This document shows, piece by piece, positions 59,869-64,000 of a stretch of 64,000 nt of DNA. The notes below the pieces were generated by a model. The model saw nothing but the letters and a program-made list of their open reading frames with translations. It was not told the DNA's origin and did not search any database. Positions within the stretch are counted from its first letter, which is position 1. Each line of letters begins with the position of its first letter. A program made the position numbers and the translations under genes. Source of the stretch: Marsupella aquatica (taxonomy: Eukaryota; Marchantiophyta); contig OZ316891.1 in assembly GCA_973895155.1 (NCBI GenBank), forward strand, positions 1,178,001-1,242,000. The letters run 5' to 3'.

Positions 59869-62800
59869 CACCACTGCATCCAGAGCCTCATCTTTCTTCC
59901 CTCTCTTTCTGTCTTTCTTCCTCCTTGAAATCAGCAGTCCGTCCCACCGTCAGGGGCAGAAAGTGCGTTTTGTTGGCTTGTTCGTTTCATTTCATTCGTT
60001 TCATTCATTCATTCGCTCTGCTTCGTTTCGTTTCGTTTGTTTGTTTGTTCGTGCGTTTGTTTGTTTCTTTGCGTCCTGAAAACTCTCCCCGTCCTCCACC
60101 GCGCATAGTCGATCGACGAGCTCTGCAATTGTAAGGCTCCCATTGTCGAGTCCCACTGCTGCGATTAGAACCACGAGACTCCCAATTCCTTACCATATCA
60201 CCGCGCCCTCCATCATCAGCCTCTCGTTCCCCAGCCCGCCATCCGCACCCGTTCCCCGGCCCGGCCAACCCATTATTCTCATCCAACCGCGGATGTGAGC
60301 GTCGGCCCAGATCGACGGCCCCCTCGGCCTCGTGGATTGTGAACTTTGCAATCGCTTCCGTCCATTTTAACCCTTCTCGTAACTTGAGGGCCATGACTTG
60401 ACCTGAGTTCCCCCTCTTCTAGTCGCCACATTGCCACAACGCGTACCTCCCCTTGCTCTTTCAACAATCTTTCTTATACTACACTATACTATACTACTAC
60501 TGTATAATAAATAAATAATGGGTTAACAAGACTGTCCAATCAATCCATGCCATCTATGTAAACTTATCACAACAATTAACTAACTCAAAATTCAGCAATC
60601 AAACCGTTAATTCACTCTACGTGTTATCCAGACAAAATAGAGGTTCAAAATAATAACAAATAAATAACTCATTTTAGATATTGACGCGTGCTTAGCTATG
60701 TTAGCAGTGGACCCATCCTTGCTACCGGTAGTATATGCATGAGATTAGCATCGTACCCATGCTTGACAATTTAAGCATCTGATTCGTGCTCGGATAATTT
60801 TAGCCCAGAATTCATACTTGGTCCATTCGAGTACAAAGGACCCACATTGTTCATAACCCATGCCTTTACCAGGGGCTAGGAGCTACTGTAGCAAACATTG
60901 TGTCATTGGTAGCGGATGTTGCGAAGTAAGATTTTGGCTAACATTTGCCAAAAAGAAGGCTGATTTCAGTGAAATCCAGGAATTTCAGTGATTTGAATGT
61001 TGCACTAGGTAGTTTTAGTCCCATCTTCTTTACAATCTCTCCCCCTACATTTGACTTGCAGTTGCATTTCCTTGTTTTTGCAATAAAGTTAGGCGGGGTG
61101 TCCACCTTTAAATCGCCCACTGTCCCTAAAAGCTTTGGGAGGACAAACTAGTCACTCTTTGCCCACTCTTTTACTTTGTTAAGAATACTATAGACTAACT
61201 GCACTGACCTGGATTCATAGGTTTTGCTTTGCCCAGGGTTTCTGTAAACCCTTTCCAGGGAATACAGCAACAATTTTCTTGGCATAAATTTGCTGGATGC
61301 TACCCTCTCTCAAAAGCTTGGTCACGTTTGGTTTTCTGTTTGCCAATAGCCAGTTTCCCACTTAGCCACTGATCCTGTTAACCGGATCTGACAGTCATGC
61401 TTAAATCTGAGAAGATCTGATGACCAGAAATTACTTTACAAAAACAAGTAAAGAATGTTCTTAGATTTCCTCCTTCATTAGCAGTACGTCGGCTACCAGC
61501 GAAAAGGGAAAAAACATGCTCCGCTGGGAGGCGATGAGTCTGACCAGGGTCACCCGTTGCTCTCGTGGCTCCGGCTGAGTCGTCCTTATTCCGACCAAAA
61601 GGCCCGCGATTTGTTGCACGTCCCGCAATATCGTCCCCATTCAATTCACCTCAGAGACGTTCGCCCCCAACCACGAGAGTGCCCTGACAGTGCACCGGCC
61701 TTTCCGATAGCCTCCCAGCTTTGAAGGTGTGTATTGACGTACCTTCGATAGCAGTCTTCTGAAATCCTCGTCGCACCAGCATAACATCGTCCAGTATAAC
61801 AAGGCTACAAGACAGTACTGTACCCGTAAAGAACCTGCATGACATGTGATAAATGACCGAGCAATGAATATGTGATAGCTGAGACAGGACGATCATGAGT
61901 GAGTGATGAGTGATGGCAAATGGAAATATGGATGGATAAATTGGAGTCGAGAATATGTATGGCTGTGAGTCTGTGACCGATGGGCACACATGAGCAGGCC
62001 TGAGCAGACACATGGAGGAGATCCTGCGCACCAACCCAAGCCGCGGAAAAGAGTTTGGAGATCGAATCCTTGTACTTCTGTGCGCTTTTCCCATTTCAAT
62101 TTCGAGACGAAACTACGAAAGGCTTAAAGCATGACCATGAATTATTAATTTATTGCTCGGATTCATTCCTGGCATTTGGGCTTCCTAATTCCTAATTGGC
62201 AGACTTTTCTTACAGAGTTCCGAGATCTCCTTTGTGACGCGTGGATCTCGCAATCTTGTCCTTTGCAATCCGATCTGGGAAAAGTTTAAGATTATTTTGA
62301 GAGCTACAGATTTGTTTACGAAATAACTGTGTGTCAAATTATTGGGAAATGATGCTCTGATGGACAGACACCGTGAACCACGAACTCATTTTCTATATTG
62401 ATCTGTTTGACATCCAGTGCATTGTCTCTTTTTACGCACTTCCCATGCTTCTTATTCCAACCACTCTAATATCTTTAACTTTCATGAAAAATTGAGAGGG
62501 ATATGATTTTCTAAAGATTATTCCATCTCTCATTCTCTACATTGGAGCAGCTAACTTTGACTATGGCACTTGGGTGGGGCTATGGGAATTACACGATGAC
62601 ATGCACTCTCCAGGTTCTCCTTGTCCCACCCCGCCCTCCTTGAATTGTCACAAATCCACTATTAGGTGCCCCGCAGGTCCCCACTCACTGGCCTGTCTTA
62701 CAAAGTGTGCCCCTCCTCACTGCAGTAGTTAGGTTTAGCAGCCTGTCTCTGGTCTTTCTTCTTGTCCTGGTGCCAGCCCTCCGGGTTCTCTGGGCACTTC

Positions 62801-62994
62801 GGCCTTTGGTCCTTCGGGTGCTGACCCTTTTGTGGGCCGCCCTTCTTGTATGCTGGTTTTTTTTAATGAATTTCACTTGGTTTTGTACCAGACTAAAAAA
62901 ACTTTGACATTGGATATATCTCTCAATGTCTAATGAAATCTGATTTTCTTGGGTCTTAGAAATGGTTTGGAGCCCTGCAATTTCAGCAATGATT

Positions 62995-63190
62995 GTTTTC
63001 TTTTCTTGTCACATTTCACTCATCAATGTAACATGCACTATTTGAGCATGAAAGGGGATTTTGCTGCAGTCCATCCACTCAGGTTACAAAAGTCTTTTCA
63101 AGCATGGTTGGCAAGTATGGGGATCCATCCCAGCTTCAAATTTTCAGATTATTGTGCCTATCATTGTAAAAAGAAGTTGCCAAAATTACC
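62995..63190 (+). repeat. Diverged relative of the 6042-6783 repeat
   Basis: Shares in order with 6200-6360: CACTCATC.ATRTA, CACTATTTGAGCA / CACTATATGAGCA, GTCCATCC.CTCA, and CATCC.AGCTTCAA / CATCCAGGCTTCAATTT then CAT.T. About 60-65% similar by eye. Confidence 0.5.
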
Positions 63191-64000
63191 GCAATGGGTC
63201 TCTGACACATAGATGGACTCTGTCCAAGAATACTAATTTGCTAAAGTAGGAGCGTCGACAGCAGAAATGTAACAAATGACCTGTAAAGAGACATATACCT
63301 GAAAAGGTTTTCACTCGCAGTGTCAAATTCCACAGAATGACCTGGAAACTACTTCACGATGTCCATCATGTTTCCTGATGTTCATCATGATTGTTCACAA
63401 TTCTCCTAGATGTTCAAAATGTTTGTTGATAGACAAGTTTGGATGTCATATTCAAAATTGGACACGTCTCACACTTCAAGTATGGCCTACTATAAAACTC
63501 CTTTTTTGTCTCAAAAGCAACATTTATTTGTCAAAAGAAAGCAAATCTAGGCAACTTTCAACACCTTTGGCCCACACTCGAAAAGGTCTTATCATATTTT
63601 CTACCCAAGATTTCCTACATCAATCATACCACTCAATGTTTTAGACGACTATCAAGCTTTTATAGAGCAGCTAAAATAGACAACTCTGTAGAGACAACTG
63701 TCAAGCCATTAAAGAGCCGTAAAAAGTGAGCCAACACATAAATAGGAGTGCTATCAGGGTTTGAAAAATAAGAGAAAATAACAATGGGCATGCCCAACAA
63801 TTGTGCGTGGTTGAATAGGTTGGGATTTGGCCTTCATTTTTTGAGCTATTTTGATGTAGTTTATATTTATGGAGTCATGTTGTTAGAAGAGTTGTAGTTG
63901 CAGAACTCGACTACCCTACCACTTAGCTTCGATGTCCCTAACTCCAATGTTGAGCTCCTCCATGGTCCAGGCCCCCGGTGTTAGATATTGCTCTAGTCTT

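Larger units (their letters stand above)
58939..64000. other. Methyltransferase promoter side and gene-free end of window
   Basis: 59000-60450 is the upstream region of the methyltransferase gene, with T-rich (TTTCGTTTCGTTTG, GTTTGTTTGTTT) and CT-rich simple sequence and a 126-bp duplication. 60480-62600 shows nothing I can name. 62995-63190 is a relative of the repeat at 6042. 63200-64000 is AT-rich and featureless. Confidence 0.45.

Noticed and set aside
1-64000. CRISPR array or bacterial operon
   Set aside because: No regularly spaced direct repeats with unique spacers; tandem repeats here are head-to-tail and the genes have spliceosomal introns.

Overview
This is nuclear DNA from a land plant, most likely a bryophyte and probably a moss; that placement is inference. 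The evidence is a set of intron-rich genes typical of plants: a LORELEI-like GPI-anchored protein, a TEY-type MAP kinase, a URT1-type RNA uridylyltransferase, eIF3f, a DNL zinc-finger protein and a plastid/cytosol-type LCMT-family methyltransferase. A helicase-less Dicer-like gene, a type described from mosses, also points this way. Introns are GT-AG, mostly 60-1000 bp. Long intergenic stretches are filled with decayed short tandem, inverted and LTR-like repeats.

Layout: 1-3460 repeat-rich, no gene recognised. 3461-5119 (+) LORELEI-like GPI-anchored protein, three exons. 5120-8346 spacer with a 372-bp tandem duplication and a telo-box. 8347-9286 (+) DNL-type zinc-finger protein. 10066-13691 (-) Dicer-like/RNase III protein with no helicase, one RNase III domain and one dsRBD. 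13692-17325 spacer with a 28-bp perfect inverted repeat and a four-copy tandem array. 17326-19368 (+) MAP kinase, two exons. 19369-28453 gene-poor, repeat-rich. 28454-34084 (-) URT1-like terminal uridylyltransferase with a very long, internally duplicated low-complexity N-terminus. 34181-38195 repeats, including a 43-codon-period array, a 118-bp palindrome and a 23-bp minisatellite. 38196-40102 (+) Crypton/DUF3504-type tyrosine recombinase, two exons. 40103-44331 repeats. 44332-46571 (+) unrecognised coiled-coil/tail-anchored protein gene with a damaged coiled-coil segment. 46572-49821 repeats. 49822-52141 (+) eIF3f, six exons. 52142-56971 spacer with a PIF/Harbinger-type MITE. 56972-58938 (-) SAM-dependent methyltransferase of the LCMT family. 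58939-64000 no gene recognised.

The genes are unrelated single loci, as expected in a plant chromosome, with no operon-like logic. Two concern RNA metabolism (the Dicer-like protein makes small RNAs from dsRNA; URT1 uridylates deadenylated mRNA and small RNAs), and one is a translation factor. The most unusual content is the intact Crypton-type recombinase with a KxxR in place of the usual HxxR box, and the Dicer-like protein whose first RNase III metal-binding glutamate is alanine. Exon joins were worked out by hand from reading frame, phase and splice sites; those described as resolved keep phase across every junction.
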